From Heterobasidion occidentale (taxonomy: Eukaryota > Basidiomycota > Agaricomycetes > Russulales > Bondarzewiaceae): a stretch of DNA of 64,000 nucleotides. Shown piece by piece: positions 1 to 12,806 of this stretch (positions are counted from its first letter, which is position 1; each line of letters opens with the position of its first letter). Made by a program: the position numbers and the translations under genes. The notes under the pieces were generated by a model. That model worked only from the letters and a program-made list of their open reading frames with translations, searched no databases and had not been told where the DNA came from. The stretch spans positions 1 to 64,000 of the forward strand of contig JBCAQO010000022.1 of the NCBI GenBank assembly GCA_039111635.1, given 5' to 3'.

Positions 1-1164
1 GTTGGAAGGGATCCTGAGGCTCTCACCAGGAACTCGTATTTCCATGACGGCAACGCTCCTTTGATCTATCAGAGCCGATGAGCGCTCTCCTTGGCACGCT
101 TGCGTGGGGCACATACGTTCCCAATTCCATACCCCAGAATGCCGCCTATTGCAATTCCGATGCCATTTGCAGAATACCAAAGGCCGATGACGGTGGGCTG
201 TTGCCGGCGAGTGTACCACATTGATGTGATGAGAACGAAGGCAGGATCCGCGGTCGCTTCTCTGATCAAATCTCTGAGCATGAAGCTGACGTCTACGCGA
301 ACGATATATTTACGCTGCACCAGAGAGAATGCGGAGAACCGCTATATCGACGAAGTTGCGCGATGCGGCTTGAGCCATGAGCAGGACACCCCAGCTGATC
401 CACATGGGATATCGTGTGAGTAGGATTTCTATATGAAAGCTGCTCTGGACATACATGAAAATCTGCTTGACCGAATTGGTGCTTTCAGGTCAGCGTGAAC
501 GTGCGAATGAATGAATCACGTGGGTGAGGACTTGCATTGACAGCGAGGTATTTACCCAAAGGAAACTTCTGCATCAGAAGGTTGGTCGGGAGTGCCCACG
601 CGACCCAACCGAAGTAGAAGAGAGAGGAAAGCCAGTTCTGAATAGAGAAATGGGTTCTGCTTTCTGCGAACGGAACCTGCGCACTCACATACTCGTCTGC
701 CTTGAGGTTCAGGCTCTTCTTGATGTCGAAGATGGCCGCATAGCTCAGAGTCGTCTTGTCGCTGGCATGAAGCTGTGAGCCGCGATAGCAAAGGCCAGCC
801 ATTTCAACCTACATGTAGTAAAAGGCATAACAGATCGAGAGAGCGGGTATGATGAGACGATTGATCTTCTTCTCAATCTGGCAGATGGTCAGAAATTCGC
901 GCCAGAGGAAAGAGCGGGGTCGCTTACATGTTTAACCTCCACTGGGTCGAGGGCCTCCTGGTTCATCTGGGCAACTTCTCGACGGAATTCCATGGATGGG
1001 TTCCGTTTCAGCAAGCGACGGATGCCTACGAGAGGTTTCTCGTCTGCGGACCCAGGACCATAGCTATCATCTACTACGACAGGTGTGACTTCCTCGCAGT
1101 GCTCAATCGCAGCCTCCTTGAGTTCGGTTTTGTCAGGATCCTGAGAGTGCGGTGGAGGCGACAT
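1..1164 (-). CDS. MFS anion:cation symporter-type transporter, C-terminus beyond window
   Basis: Plasma-membrane permease of the major facilitator superfamily, most like fungal Dal5/Tna1-type carriers of organic anions or vitamins. The ATG at 1164 opens a hydrophilic N-terminus. Later exons give a first membrane segment leading into YIDKTTLSYAAIFDI, then WLSSLFYFGWVAWALPTNLL, WGVLLMAQAASRNFVDI, and the loop SMWYTRRQQPTVIGLWYS followed by a glycine-rich helix; these are the usual landmarks of the family. Four introns of about 45-60 nt join in frame. Only the first third of the protein lies in the window. It is divergent from the A-T-R reductase, so a role in moving that pathway's substrate or product is possible but inferred. 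The substrate cannot be read from the sequence. Confidence 0.85.
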
Positions 1165-1747
1165 CGCGGCGGAATTAGCGACAGAGATACGGCGCTTTCA
1201 GTTGAACAGGTCCGTCGCCCTTAAGATAGTGCGAGCAGGCGATGTTGAGAACCGAATTACAGAGGAGCAGGACGTATTCGAAGAACAGTTGACCTCCAAT
1301 GATGTCGATCGTATATTGAGCCGGGCCGGGAAGCAAGCGTGTTCGTACATATTTGCTGGTCGCCAGAGCATCATCTGCCCTAGATTCCCAGGCATTCCCA
1401 GGCGGATGTTGCGGATGGGGTTGAACACGTTAAAAAGTTTGGACACGAGGACAAAGTGTGGGGGTGGCTGATGGTGACTGCAGGCCGGCGGTGTGACCAA
1501 TCGACTGTCACTCTCGTGGTCTTCTCCGGCAGGCAAGGTTCCGTCCCTGGCTTCCGAACTGCGTCCGAATCCGACTAATCATCGTCCTTGCACAGTCCAC
1601 TCCTCAACAGTTCCTCAACGGCCTCCGAATGCCTTCGCGATAGCGGCCCGACCGGCGCGCAAATTATTTCTATAAGTTCTCTGCACGCCATTGTACGCCT
1701 GTTATTTTTGTCTTTGCTTTGCGACGCTAGGCTTCTGCTGATTCACG
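1165..1747. promoter_or_regulatory. Divergent intergenic region between MFS and A-T-R genes
   Basis: This 583 bp gap separates two genes that diverge from it, so it must contain both promoters. No convincing TATA box or repeated operator was seen by eye. Short ORFs here have no coding character. Confidence 0.5.
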
Positions 1748-4700
1748 ATGCCTGTCCCTCAGCTTGCTGCTTTGTCGCTCACTCACCTCGTCGCAATTCG
1801 CGCTCGTGGGTCAGCTGCACAGATTCACTGAATGCCTCACTGATGTCGATCTTCAGGCGATCAACCCGACCATGTCGCATTCTACACCGGGGTGGACGAA
1901 CCTGGAGACCCCCTCAGGCCTCTCACGTACGCTTCCATACCCATCTTAGTCCCATGCAAAACTGATGTGCGCGACAGATATTTTCAGGTGCAGCAGGCGG
2001 TCGATCGTCTCTGTGCCCATTATGCCTCCATCGGTCTGACGCTTCCGGCAATCACGCCTCTCCCTCAACGCACCATCGCTATTTTTACATCTACTGCGAT
2101 TGACGAGTCTCTTCTCGAGATGGCCCTAGCAAAGCTCGGTTCATCGCCCCTTCTTCTCTCGGTGAACAACTCGACACCTGCCGTCGCACATTTGTGCAAG
2201 CTCACGCACGCAACCCATCTCATTTATGGGTCTAAATACCCCGACGTGGCAAGTGAGGCACAGCGGTTGTTGAAGGAGCAGGGTTACGAGCTTGAGATCG
2301 TGCCAGAGATGCGCTTTCCACTGTGGGGACCAGACGGTGTCCAGGAAGCCAAGATACCCCCGTTCAAGCCGGTTTTGGCGCCTTCTGAAGAGGCTGAGAG
2401 GGTCGCAGTCATCTTGCACTCATCTGGCTCGGTGCGAACTTGTTTTCCTCGTCCCCATGTGTACTTGATTGTATTCGCAGACCGGTTTTCCAAAACCAGT
2501 GTACATCACCCATAAAGGCATGATCGCGAACTTGCACGGCCATATTCCGCAATCGGGGTTTAGCGCCTTACCTGTATATCACGGCTTCGGCCATTTCAGC
2601 GGGCAAGTCGCAATAACTCCCTTTATTTTGCATTCTTAATTCTTAATTTTTCTCGACCAGGTTCCGATGCTTCTACAACGGCGTCCCCTTCACCCTTTTC
2701 CCGCCGCACCTGCCTCTCACTTCTGCGAACATATGTAGAATTATAGAATCCTCGCCCACACCTTGCAAACAATGCTTCGCTGTACCGTACGTTATCAAGG
2801 TTAGTCTAGCTTCCCCTTCATCGACATTTTCTCTCTGGATTCGTGAACACGCGCGCGTCTCACTTTACATAGCTTATGGCAGAGACAGAAGAAGGGACGA
2901 GAGCGCTCGCAGCTTTTGATGCAGTCAGTTACGCTGGCGCTGCATTACCAGTATGTCAAAACTCGCGTTTTTCAGCCAGAACATGTATTTACCCTCCGTT
3001 CACCTCAGGATGATCTTGGTGATCGACTTACTGCAGCTGGTGTCAACATCCTCAGTATATATGGCACGACGGAGGTACGTCCAGCCGTGTTCTCTATTGC
3101 AGGAATTTCTCAATCACCCTATGCAGACTGGCGCCCTCCTCAACTCTAAGCGCGACTTCGCGACCGACAAGTCGTGGAACTGGTTGCGCGCGACGGGGCT
3201 CATCCTCTCGTACATGGCCATGGAGCCACGCGGCGCGAACACGTACGAGATGGTCGTCAAGGACGGCTGGCCGCCGAAGATCGAACGAACCGCCCCGACG
3301 GCTCGTACGCCACCAAGGACTTGTTCATCCGACACGAGGAGAAGGGAGACGGGAATTGGTACAAGTATTGCGGGCGGCTGGACGACACGCTCGTGCAAGT
3401 CTTGGGCGAGAAGACGAATCCCGGTGCGTGGTCACCCCCGGGTCCAACCCTTGACGTTCGACTGACGATGGTCTTTTTGCTATGCAGTGCCGATTGAGCT
3501 CGCGATACGCGGCAACAGCCCCTACATCGCAGAGGCCATCGTCTTCGGGGCTGGAAGGCCCCAAGTCGGCTGCCTCATCCTTCCCTCGGAACTCGACAGC
3601 GAGCTTTCCAAAGATCGAGAGGCCTTCTTCGAGAAAGTGTGGCCAGTGATCGAGGAAGCCAACGCGCAGGCTCCGACACATTCGAGGCTGCTCCCAGAGA
3701 TGGTCCACATTTTGCCGTGAATGCCTCTCGTTGTTCGCTTCTGTGTCACGATGGATGTTGACGATAACATTCGCAGATACGGCACGGAAATTCCCGTTGC
3801 GACGAAGATGACGATCTTGAGGCCCGCCTGTTATGCCAAGTTCAAAGATATCATAGGTGCATATCTTTCATAACCCGTATGCCTCTATGCCAATCAATTG
3901 ATATATACCTGTTTTAGATGAAATATACGACAGATTCGAAAACGGTAACGGCGCGGCGAAGCTCATCCTCTCCAAGCCGGAACTAGAGAAGTTCATATTC
4001 GACGCAATCGCGCAGACCCTTGGAGCGACTAGGTCGGCTGCGTTGAGCAATAAGACCGATCTATTTGCATTCGGTGTCGACTCTTTGCAGGCGACTCGAA
4101 TTCGCAACATCTGCCAGAAAGAACTGGACCTTGGAGGGCACACGCTTGGGCAAAACAGTAAGCTGATCTTCGTTTTTCAACCGATACTCGTTTACATGCT
4201 CTGCGTGCCAGTCGTCTACGAGAACCCTTCGATCGACAAGTACGCATCTATCTCCAATGACCAGTCCTCCGTTCTGATCATGACTCTCTGCAGGTTAGCA
4301 GAATATATATTGAGCTTGCGATCTGGGCAAGATGCTCTGGAGTCGGATGAAGACCAGCATGCTAAGATGCTCGCTATGGTCGAACGGTGGAGCTCCAACT
4401 TCGATGTGAGGAAGTCGAATCCCTCGAGCGGACAGCGGACAGCCTCAGCGTCCCACGTTATAGTAAGTCACGCTCTTTTAGACATGGTATCTTTGTCCCA
4501 CGACATCTTTCATCAGGTCCTCACCGGTGCAACCGGCTCCCTCGGCGCTCATATTCTGCAGCGACTTGTCTCTTCTCAATCGGTCTCCAAAGTCATTTGC
4601 CTTTCCCGCGCCAAATCACACACCGAATCCTTCGCCCGCGTGCAGGAATCTTTGCAACTCCGTCAACGTCACCTGTCAGCCGCGGAGCAAGCCAAGATTC

Positions 4701-5845
4701 TGTCCTTTGCTGCAAATGTCAATGAGGATCAGCTGGGATTGACGTCCATGGAGTATGAGATCCTTCGATCTGAGGCGACGGCAGTCATCCACGTGCGTCA
4801 TTCCAATACAGGGTCATATGGATGATTTACCAAACACGCACCTTTTCTCGGACTCCAGAATGCCTGGCCAGTCAACTTCGTCCTTGGCATTGACTCATTT
4901 GACGAGCACATCGGTGGCGTCGTCAACTTGATCAACCTTTGCCTTCGCTCGTCCCAGGCTCAGCACCCAACGTTTTACTCCAGTTCATCAGTGGGGACCC
5001 AGCAGGGTGTTGCGAATCGGGTCTGTGCGGAAGATTTCTCGGATTCGCCAGCGACAGCGTCGCCGATGGGATATGCCCGGAGCAAATGGGTTGTGGAAAA
5101 AGTGTGCCAGCGCGCAGCTAAAGACACCCCTATCAACGTTGGCGTTTTGCGCATTGGTCAGCTTGTCGGAGACACGGAGAAGTGAGCAATGGCTGCCAAT
5201 GCTATCTCGGACCGAAATTAATGATGTCTTGCAGCGGGGTATGGAACGAGACGGAAGCCTGGCCTTTGTTGTTCAAGGGCGCTAATGCAGTCGGCGCGCT
5301 TCCTCTTTTAAGCGAGGTTCGTCCAAGATGTTTCCTTACGGTTGCCTAGTTTGACTCAATATGCTACAGCGACCATCTTGGCTTCCGGTGGATATCGCAG
5401 GTCGAGCTATCGTTGAGATTGCTACACAGCCAACACCGCCCAAAAGCGTTGTTTATCACGTCCTGAACCACGACACGACGAGCACATGGGACCGCATTCT
5501 TTCAGGGCTTAAACAGGCCGGTGTGCGCTTTGACACAGTGAGCCGCGAGGAATGGTTGGAGCGCGTGGCCAAATCAAATCCGGACGGCTCACGCAACCCT
5601 ACCATTAAGCTCCTAGTGCGTTGTTTGCCGATTGCCTCCCCTTTGCGTTCCACACTCATTCGTATGCATAGGGTTTCTATCGCAATCGCATCGGCAAAGC
5701 CGACGAGCGGCCGCCCATGGAGTTCTCCGTGGAGATTGCAAGTAAGGCCGCACCGAGCATCGCGTCGTGCCCTGCTATAACCGAGGATCTTGTGGGAAGA
5801 TGGGTAGATCATTGGCGTACGACAGGCTTCCTGTCTGCGGAGTGA
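1748..5845 (+). CDS. A-T-R adenylate-forming reductase (NRPS-like carboxylic acid reductase), one frame break
   Basis: Activates a carboxylic acid as its adenylate, loads it on a carrier domain and reduces it to an aldehyde. The start MPVPQLAALSLTHLVAIRAR is joined by a 51 nt intron (donor GTGGGT, acceptor CTTCAG) to DQPDHVAFYTGV. The A domain shows the phosphate-binding loop SSGSTGFPKPVYITHKG, IYGTTE and GRLDDTLVQVLGEKTNP. The carrier site is FGVDSLQATRI near 4070. The reductase has TGATGSLGAHIL near 4530 and the catalytic YARSKWVVEK near 5080. The end HWRTTGFLSAE precedes the stop at 5845. About a dozen introns all resolve. One base is missing near 3283-3287, between DGWPPKI and NRPDGSYATKDLF, which breaks the frame inside the A domain. 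It could be a true lesion or a sequencing slip. The substrate is not predictable. Confidence 0.85.
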
Positions 5846-6843
5846 ACGGCGTCCGTGTATACATATTCTCAATTCGTAAGTCTATAGAGTGTTGTATCAT
5901 TAGGATTCACCAAAGGCCTTTGAGATCAAGGCTAGTGTGGGGCCCGCGGTTGCTGAAATCAAAATCAGTCCTGTATCACCACAACGCTGCAAGCAAGGAA
6001 CTATGATATTGCCAGCCTTGGATTGAGTCCAATAAAGATAACTTCCCTAGATCATCCAGAGAACCCATTCAGCCTCTCGATCAAACATCATTCGACCCGC
6101 TTGTGCCAGTTCTACCAAGACGACACCGATATCATCATCGGAGATTATGTTTTCTGCCAGTCCACTCAGTGAAGTTTTTTTTATGTGCTAACACGTGATC
6201 ATATAGGGTCTCGTACTCGCCATGAGGCTGGATAAGATCTCTCAAATTTCCCGAGTTGTGCGTCCCAGTGTGTTCAGTCTGAAATCCCCAACCCCGTACC
6301 GGGAGCCCAAAGCAACCCATAGCTGCTGACCAGAATGGTTTTCGCCGTCCAAGTTCAGAATTGAATGGGTGTTTCATAAACCCGCTGCATTTCGGGTGCT
6401 TGCAATTGACTTATTTGAAGGTCAGGGTGCAATTTGATGCACTTTTGATGCCTGTTTCTGAATCCACGAAGATGACATCGTCACGCAAAATACCACTAAT
6501 GACAAATTCATGCATGACCAAAAGTAAGCTTGATTTGCACTTCGTCGAGATGACAAAGTGATGACAAGCACTTGAATTTATATGAGAAGTCGTCCTTGAA
6601 GGTGCTGACGAAGAGCCGAAGAAGCATATCATCGTTGTACAAACTAAGGCATTTTTGGGGTGTTCAGTTTCAGATCATGTGCCCCTGAGATCAAGGGATG
6701 TACCAAACTAACGGAACAAGAACTCAAGACGAAGATCGGAAAATTTGGCATGTACAAAAAAGGGAAATTCGTGAGAATAATTAGCTCGTTGAACGACGTG
6801 CGAACTTGGTGGGTGTGCACGCTGATACTACACTGCATAATGC
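5846..6843. other. Intergenic, no gene recognised
   Basis: About 1 kb between the convergent A-T-R and GMC genes. Short ORFs on both strands near 6361-6840 are AT-rich, unrelated to anything I know and overlap each other. No repeat structure was seen. Confidence 0.5.
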
Positions 6844-9481
6844 TCTGCGGTCAAGACTACTCACACACGAGACAAATAAATGTGACTTACAAGTGTGAGC
6901 ATGCTTGATCAATTCGGCGGCGCGCTCGGCGAGGATGTATACAGGTGCTTGCGTGTGCCCTGACGGTATGAAAGGCTTGCAGCATCAAAATGGATTAGCG
7001 CCACGCAACGTTGGACTGTGGCAAGAACTTACGAACGCCGAGGCATCAACGACTCTCAATCCTATAGTGCCCTTCACAGTCAAGTCCGAGTTGAGGGCCC
7101 CGCTTCCGCTTCCAACACTCCCTGTTCTTCCCATGGCTGACGTCCCACACACATGATTCACTGTTTCGACTGAGTTCCGAATGTATTGCTCGATCTCCTC
7201 GCCCGTCTGCGCTTGAGCGAAGGCCCCGTACTCCTGTAATATCCAGCCATTCCATGCCGGCGCTGACATGTATCTACGAGCAGCTTTGATCGCTTCGCGC
7301 AGGGTGAAGATGTCGAACTCGGTGCTGAGAAAATTCGGGTGGATCGCGGGATGGTCGAAGGGATTCTTGGAGGCCAAAGTTATATTTCCACCTAGTACAT
7401 CAGATCTTAGCGAATACGCTGGCGAAAAATATTCATACGACTCACGTGCTGACGGTGAAATGAGGTTGGTGAATATGGTAAAGAAATGGCCGCTGGACGG
7501 AGCATCTCCCGTAAAGGAAATGTAGTCATCCTGGAATCATGCATTCATATAAGATAGGTGAGAATATTGGAGAAAATAAGATTGCTACCGTAAAAATCAG
7601 TTGATAATGCGCGGAGGCAAGACCAGCACTTGGATCTGCCACAGATTGGAAAATCGACGCGTTGTCGGGTAGTCTCAGCCAACCGAATTGATTACTGGGA
7701 CCAATAACTAGTTCTCCAGTGCGATTTCTCTCCCACTGTTGCAGTTGTTCGGCGGCAAAAGTTGCGTTCTGTGCCAAATTATCGAGGGTATTTGTGGAGT
7801 TGACGATGTATGACGATGTTACAAGAGGATGATCCTGCAGTTGAAATGTCGTTACACGTGTCTATCATCACCGATATAGCCGTCTCTCGTACCTGCAGGT
7901 TCTGACCTACATCAGGTAAGTCCACGATCGTTTCGATGCCGAATGAGGATAATAATGAAGCCTCCCCAATACCAGACAGCATTACTGGAAACGCACTTGA
8001 GTCAATTGCATAGACAAGATATAAATCAAGAAATAGTACAGATGTGGGGCGTCTTGATCGCGCCTGCTGAAAGTATGATTTCCTTGCTTGCATTCAACGT
8101 GTACACAGGGCCTGTCCGAGGGGGGATGAATGATAAGTTGCGCGCGCAACAAATAACCGAGAACGTACTCGAGGAAGACTGCGCTAGTTGTACATCTCGG
8201 AAAACTGCGCTCCCCAATGCATGCCCGTGCGAATAACCTTATGGCTTGGGTGTTGACTAGAACATCGAGATTCGGGCGATGAAGTGCTGGCGCGATGTAA
8301 GCTCTAGCTGAATTAACACGTTCGCCATCTTCGATCTAGGTTGATATGAGCAGATGACGAGAATCAAAGTGGCAGGGTTCCCCCATACAGTTGACTGGAA
8401 CCAGCCTACACAAATGAGATATTCAATCCTCCTCCTGCGAACAGTTAATAAGGTTTACTGCAACGTACTGATGCCTATGGTATTCCCTGAGTTCGCATCA
8501 ATGTTGAAAGGAAATTCTTCTGACAGTTCGGCCGAGGCTTTCAAGACTCGATTATCCGTCAGAAGACGGTAGCCGGGTAGGCTGACACCCACAGGTCCTA
8601 AATTTGAGAGGTATGTATATATGATATCTTTGAAATCCATCGAGAGGTTGCGACCCACCGTGATGGCCGTGGATAGATGGATCAACCTCACCAGTGGTAT
8701 TGCGGTGATCGGCGGGAGGGACAAGTCTCTCCATCTGGATTGTACAAAAATATTGATCCAATCAACGTGATGAGAATTTGCAAGGACACACCGGTGCGTA
8801 CCTTCCGCATGTAGGGCTGCAGTGAGTCCCAAGTCCACCCGTCATCTCCGGTGACTTTGGCCCAACGATCCCAGTCATCCTTAGAGCCTCTTGTAAAAGC
8901 CATATAGTCTATCAAAGCGATTAACATTGCTGCGACCTCTGTTAACACATAAAATTTACTGATTGCTGTGGATCCGCCTAAGACATACACACGGGCGTAG
9001 GGAATCGCACGACCATTCAATCCTGGTTGTTGAGCAGTCGTGAAGTTCCAATCCTACCTTATCGTTATTGTGATATAAAATATACGGCAGCCGGTAAAAT
9101 GACGTACGAATTGTGAACCTCCCAGCCTGCCAGCAAACCCTGGGACTCTGATATTCAAGTTCTGATAATCACTATGCGCAAATTTGAGATGATCAAGACG
9201 CGAAAAACTGTTCCGGGTGAGCTGACCTTGAACCTGCTTCAATCAAGAGAACTTTGGTGACATTGTCTTCAGTCAGACGGTTTGCTAGAACGCCTCCGCC
9301 TGCGCCGCCTGAAGAGGCTTATCACACACTAGCAGTGAGAAGGAAATAGAGGCGTATACTTACCGCCGACTACAATATACTCATATTGTGATTCCTTGGG
9401 TAGCTGTGATGGGTTTGTATACAATGCTCCCAGTGCAGACCCGATGAATAGAGAAAGCGCGAGGAGGCGAGACAGTTGCAT
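6844..9481 (-). CDS. Secreted GMC oxidoreductase, aryl-alcohol-oxidase-like
   Basis: FAD-dependent alcohol oxidase/dehydrogenase of the glucose-methanol-choline family, roughly 600 residues. The ATG at 9481 gives MQLSRLLALSLFIGSALGAL, a typical signal peptide, then YEYIVVGG joined to GAGGGVLANRLTED (FAD dinucleotide fold) and VLLIEAGSR. The GMC signature is ARVYVLGGSTA followed by YMAFTRGSKDDWDRWA. The second signature includes SAFPVMLSGIGEASLLSSFG. The catalytic pair appears as NHVCGTSAMG and, in the last exon, SGHTQAPVYILAERAAELI. Many short introns resolve in frame. The last few codons are uncertain; I favour a TAG made across a short final intron near 6844. A TATATATA near 9565-9573 lies about 90 nt upstream of the ATG. 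Peroxide-producing secreted enzymes of this kind are common in wood-decay fungi, but adjacency to the A-T-R reductase also allows a biosynthetic role. Confidence 0.88.
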
Positions 9482-9814
9482 CGCTGAATCGAGAGCAAGC
9501 AGAAGACTAGGTCAAAGTGGATGCTGATCCTGAATCGTCATCTATGTATGATATATGCGAGGCGTATATATAGCATGGCGTCTGCGCAGCGATTTGCAGT
9601 ATCACTGCAAGTTTGCAACGGTGATTCGGTAGGAGCGGAGAAACATGAGGCGTTGTTTCCCACGACCCCCGATGTTTAGATCGTACCAGCGCCTAGAGTG
9701 CGCCTAACTTACTAGCGCGACGCCCACTGCGCTTGGCGGGCGCGCCTCGCTCCATGCATCGTAGCACATTATTACCCAACCTCACCAAAACCGCATGGAG
9801 AAGACATCACGAAA
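9482..9814. promoter_or_regulatory. GMC promoter region
   Basis: Upstream flank of the GMC gene, containing the TATATATA stretch at about 9565-9573 in correct orientation and distance. The remainder up to the edge of the duplicated block shows no gene. Confidence 0.5.
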
Positions 9815-10270
9815 TAACAATTGGCTCCTGCATATCGTGCACGATATCGCACATTTCCTTCTCGCATGGGGAAACCATTTTTAGAGATCGCGCTAAGCGC
9901 ACTGCAGAGATATTGGACATCGACAAGAGACACGTTGGCGTTGATTGTTTTGATTTATGTCTACGATCAAGCGGGTCAAGGGCATTACTGTAAGTGACGC
10001 TGACACCACATCAGAACAACTGCTTTAATACACGGTAAGTCCTCAACTATAAAAATTGAAACACCGAATCAGCATTGGCCAGCATGAGATATCATCGTAC
10101 GTATCAGCCCTGTCATATGTATAAAGGAATAAAATATGAAGATATTATCCTGCGTTTTCGATGTCACAAATGAAAGATCGTTGGAATACAATTTTATCTC
10201 GTACAACGAACGTTTTAGCTCGACTGTCTCTGAGAGGCAGAGGTAAAATTTTGGCTGTTCGAGTTCAAAG

Positions 10271-11745
10271 TCAAACCATATCGACCGAATCAGGCTTGTC
10301 ATCGCGTTGTTCGAAGTCCGGGTCTCTCGTTGATGCCGAATGGAGGACCGTCTCGAAATGTATGGAAGCGTGCCTCTGGCCATTGTTCGTCGCCGCCGTT
10401 GCCGTTTGACCTGGGGTAGACGCAAAGCACATGGTGCTATGATTCACATTGTGTGAAACTTCAGTTGAGTTCCACACGGATCGATTGAGGTTGACCAGGA
10501 CAACGATCATGGTAGGATATAAGCCCTGTTTCGATAGGGGTGAGAACAAATCAAAATGGCTATCCAAAATTTGAGCAGGCTGACCACAATCTGGTTTCCT
10601 ACATTATTGAGAATTTGCTCGGCGAGGCGGGCGGAGGGAACGGTGTATGCTGCGGGAGAGAAACCGACGACCTGCGGCACCTGTTCAGAGCTTTCAGTCG
10701 AGTATGATCATCCAACAAGTTATTGCCATTACCCATAGAATGAAGTAAATCAGACCCGATTCGATAAGCAACCATAAAATCTGTTCAGCCCCTGTCACTT
10801 TATCAGTCGAGCCCAGTGTCTTCTTGATGGATTGTCGGTGTTGCCTAGCATGATCAACAAAGTAAGATAGAATCACAAACCAGAAGTAATACCCTCGTAC
10901 CATGCCTTATATGCAATAAGGATGTAGCAGCAGCATTAGTAGCCATTGACATAGCCCAGCTAGCGATTTCAACGTTATTGCATAAGTTCGGCTCATCGAC
11001 GTCAAGTGGAAAGTCATTGGAAACAATGCATCCAAAGAATGTGAACGCAGCGACTGTGTGAAATAACGAGTGCCAGTTACCATACGATAATGAAGTAACA
11101 TCATGTCTCTGGACGTACCAACAGATCCCGCCAAAAGAGCTAATGGGGTGAGCATCATCTTCCAATTTCCTTGCCACAGTATCCAAGCGCGCCAAATCAC
11201 TACACCATCTCCAAGGACAAACTAGATGATGCATCACGGTGAAGTTATTTTGTGGGATCGCATGATTTGCATGAACTAACCTCAAATGAGAACAGGATAT
11301 CTACGAGCCACTTAATCGTCTTTGTGGCTTCATTAGCATCAGATATCCTATCTTTGAGGGCTTCATTTGGATTTGCAACGAGTTCCAAATGGGTCCTTCT
11401 GACGCGGAGTGCAATAGGTATGACCCAGAGTGCACTCGACAGCGCGAACATGACAAGTGTCACAATGAGCATTCCTACTGTCGGCTTGGACGTCAAGCCC
11501 TTCCGCCTATCAAACAAATCAGTGTCACGAGGGTTGATATCCGGTCATAGCATATCCCACCATAGGCTGTGTGTCGAAAGGCAGATCATGACCACAAAGA
11601 TTCCTGCAGCAGAGTTGATTTAATTACAAATTATGAAGTAATCGGATAACAAACCATAGAATATAGATCCACAGGCAATGCCAATCAATTCTCGAATGAT
11701 ATCATCGCCCAGGCCCTGAAGCAGGGAATTGTCGATTGAAGACAT
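10271..11745 (-). pseudogene. Multi-pass membrane protein, duplicate A, one frame break
   Basis: Uncharacterised seven-transmembrane-type protein of a family that is expanded in Agaricomycetes. The ATG at 11745 opens MSSIDNSLLQGLGDDIIREL, then IACGSIFYG, an exon with IFVVMICLSTHSLW, then RKGLTSKPTVGMLIVTLVMF, ANEATKTIKWLVDILFSFE, MIWRAWILWQGNWKMM, DEPNLCNNVEIASWAMSMA and QHRQSIKKTLGSTDKV. It ends with MIVVLVNLNRSVWNSTEVSH and a polar tail to the stop at 10271. Introns resolve. One base is missing near 10921 relative to copy B (TLLIA versus TSLLHI), shifting the frame in a late helix. This is the better preserved of the two copies, and the lesion could be sequencing error. Function unknown. 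Confidence 0.7.
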
Positions 11746-12488
11746 GGACAGTCACTGGGAGTGGAAAGGCGACCGGTCTGGAGTGTTTGATAGCAGCAAA
11801 GAGACGCTGGACATTGCTTTTATAAACTGAATATATCAAATTACGGAACCGACGTGAGAAGCACAAAATTGTACTTCTGTTTGGGTCAGTTGGCAGAATC
11901 TGTACTGATAAAGATCAAACCATCAGATGATCAGAACATGATGACGGAGTGCATAATCAAACGATATCTTCTTCGATAGCCGAAACGAGCGACGAAGGGT
12001 AAGCCAGTCATCAGATGAAGGCCACCTCGACTTGAATATTGGCGAGCATCAGAGGATTATTGTCAGCAAAACCAAAGTGACGATGCTGGTCGTGGGGCAG
12101 AAAGAGATAAGCTGTACTCTAGAGAACTGAAACACTGTGGCGGACTACAAAAGTGGAGTTGATCATCAGCATCATGAGCCACTGAACTTGGCGTAAAGTA
12201 TAACCTCGAAGTATCTCAGTATGCACAGAATTTATGAACGACAAGGTGATACTTACAAAATACCTTCATCGGCTGAAGAAACAAAGCCTTTGAAAAGACG
12301 GATACGATTGTAGATTCGGGCCAATTAATCTTGCTTTTCTCCCGCGTTCAGAAAGAAGCGCCCATGGTGCGAAAGAAGAGCTGGGGTGCGCCACCAGTGT
12401 TGGCGCTCACTGTTTCGAACTGTATTCAGATAGGGTACACTACACAAACACTGCTTACCATCGTATCTTTCCGATGATTGGTTAGACA
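11746..12488. other. Upstream flank of membrane protein A
   Basis: Noncoding part of the duplicated block, alignable with 19584-20335. It probably holds the promoter of the 10271-11745 gene. No independent gene was seen. Confidence 0.5.
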
Positions 12489-12490
12489 TA

Positions 12491-12522
12491 AGATAGGCCG
12501 CATGCAAACGCGACTACATCAC
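12491..12522 (+). repeat. Left terminal inverted repeat
   Basis: 32 nt that match the reverse complement of 15226-15257 without mismatch. The preceding TA at 12489-12490 is the target duplication. Confidence 0.95.
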
Positions 12523-12806
12523 ATGATACAGAGGTGTCACTTTTGGCGGAGAAGGGCGTTACTTTCGCAAAGAATTGCTATCTCCTCTCTCACCGAGAAG
12601 AAATTAAGAAATTGGGCACCAAGGGATCATTTGTATCGATTTAACAGACATTTGCTTGGTGCTATTTTTTTGAATTAGGGCTCACTCAATGAGGAGATAG
12701 TTTTCGAATGTTTTCGAGTGTCACTCTGACTAGAAGCGGCATAAACATGTTTACTCAGGAGTATATTGCAAATCTTGCCGCCCGTTGCGTGTGTTGCGCT
12801 ACGACA

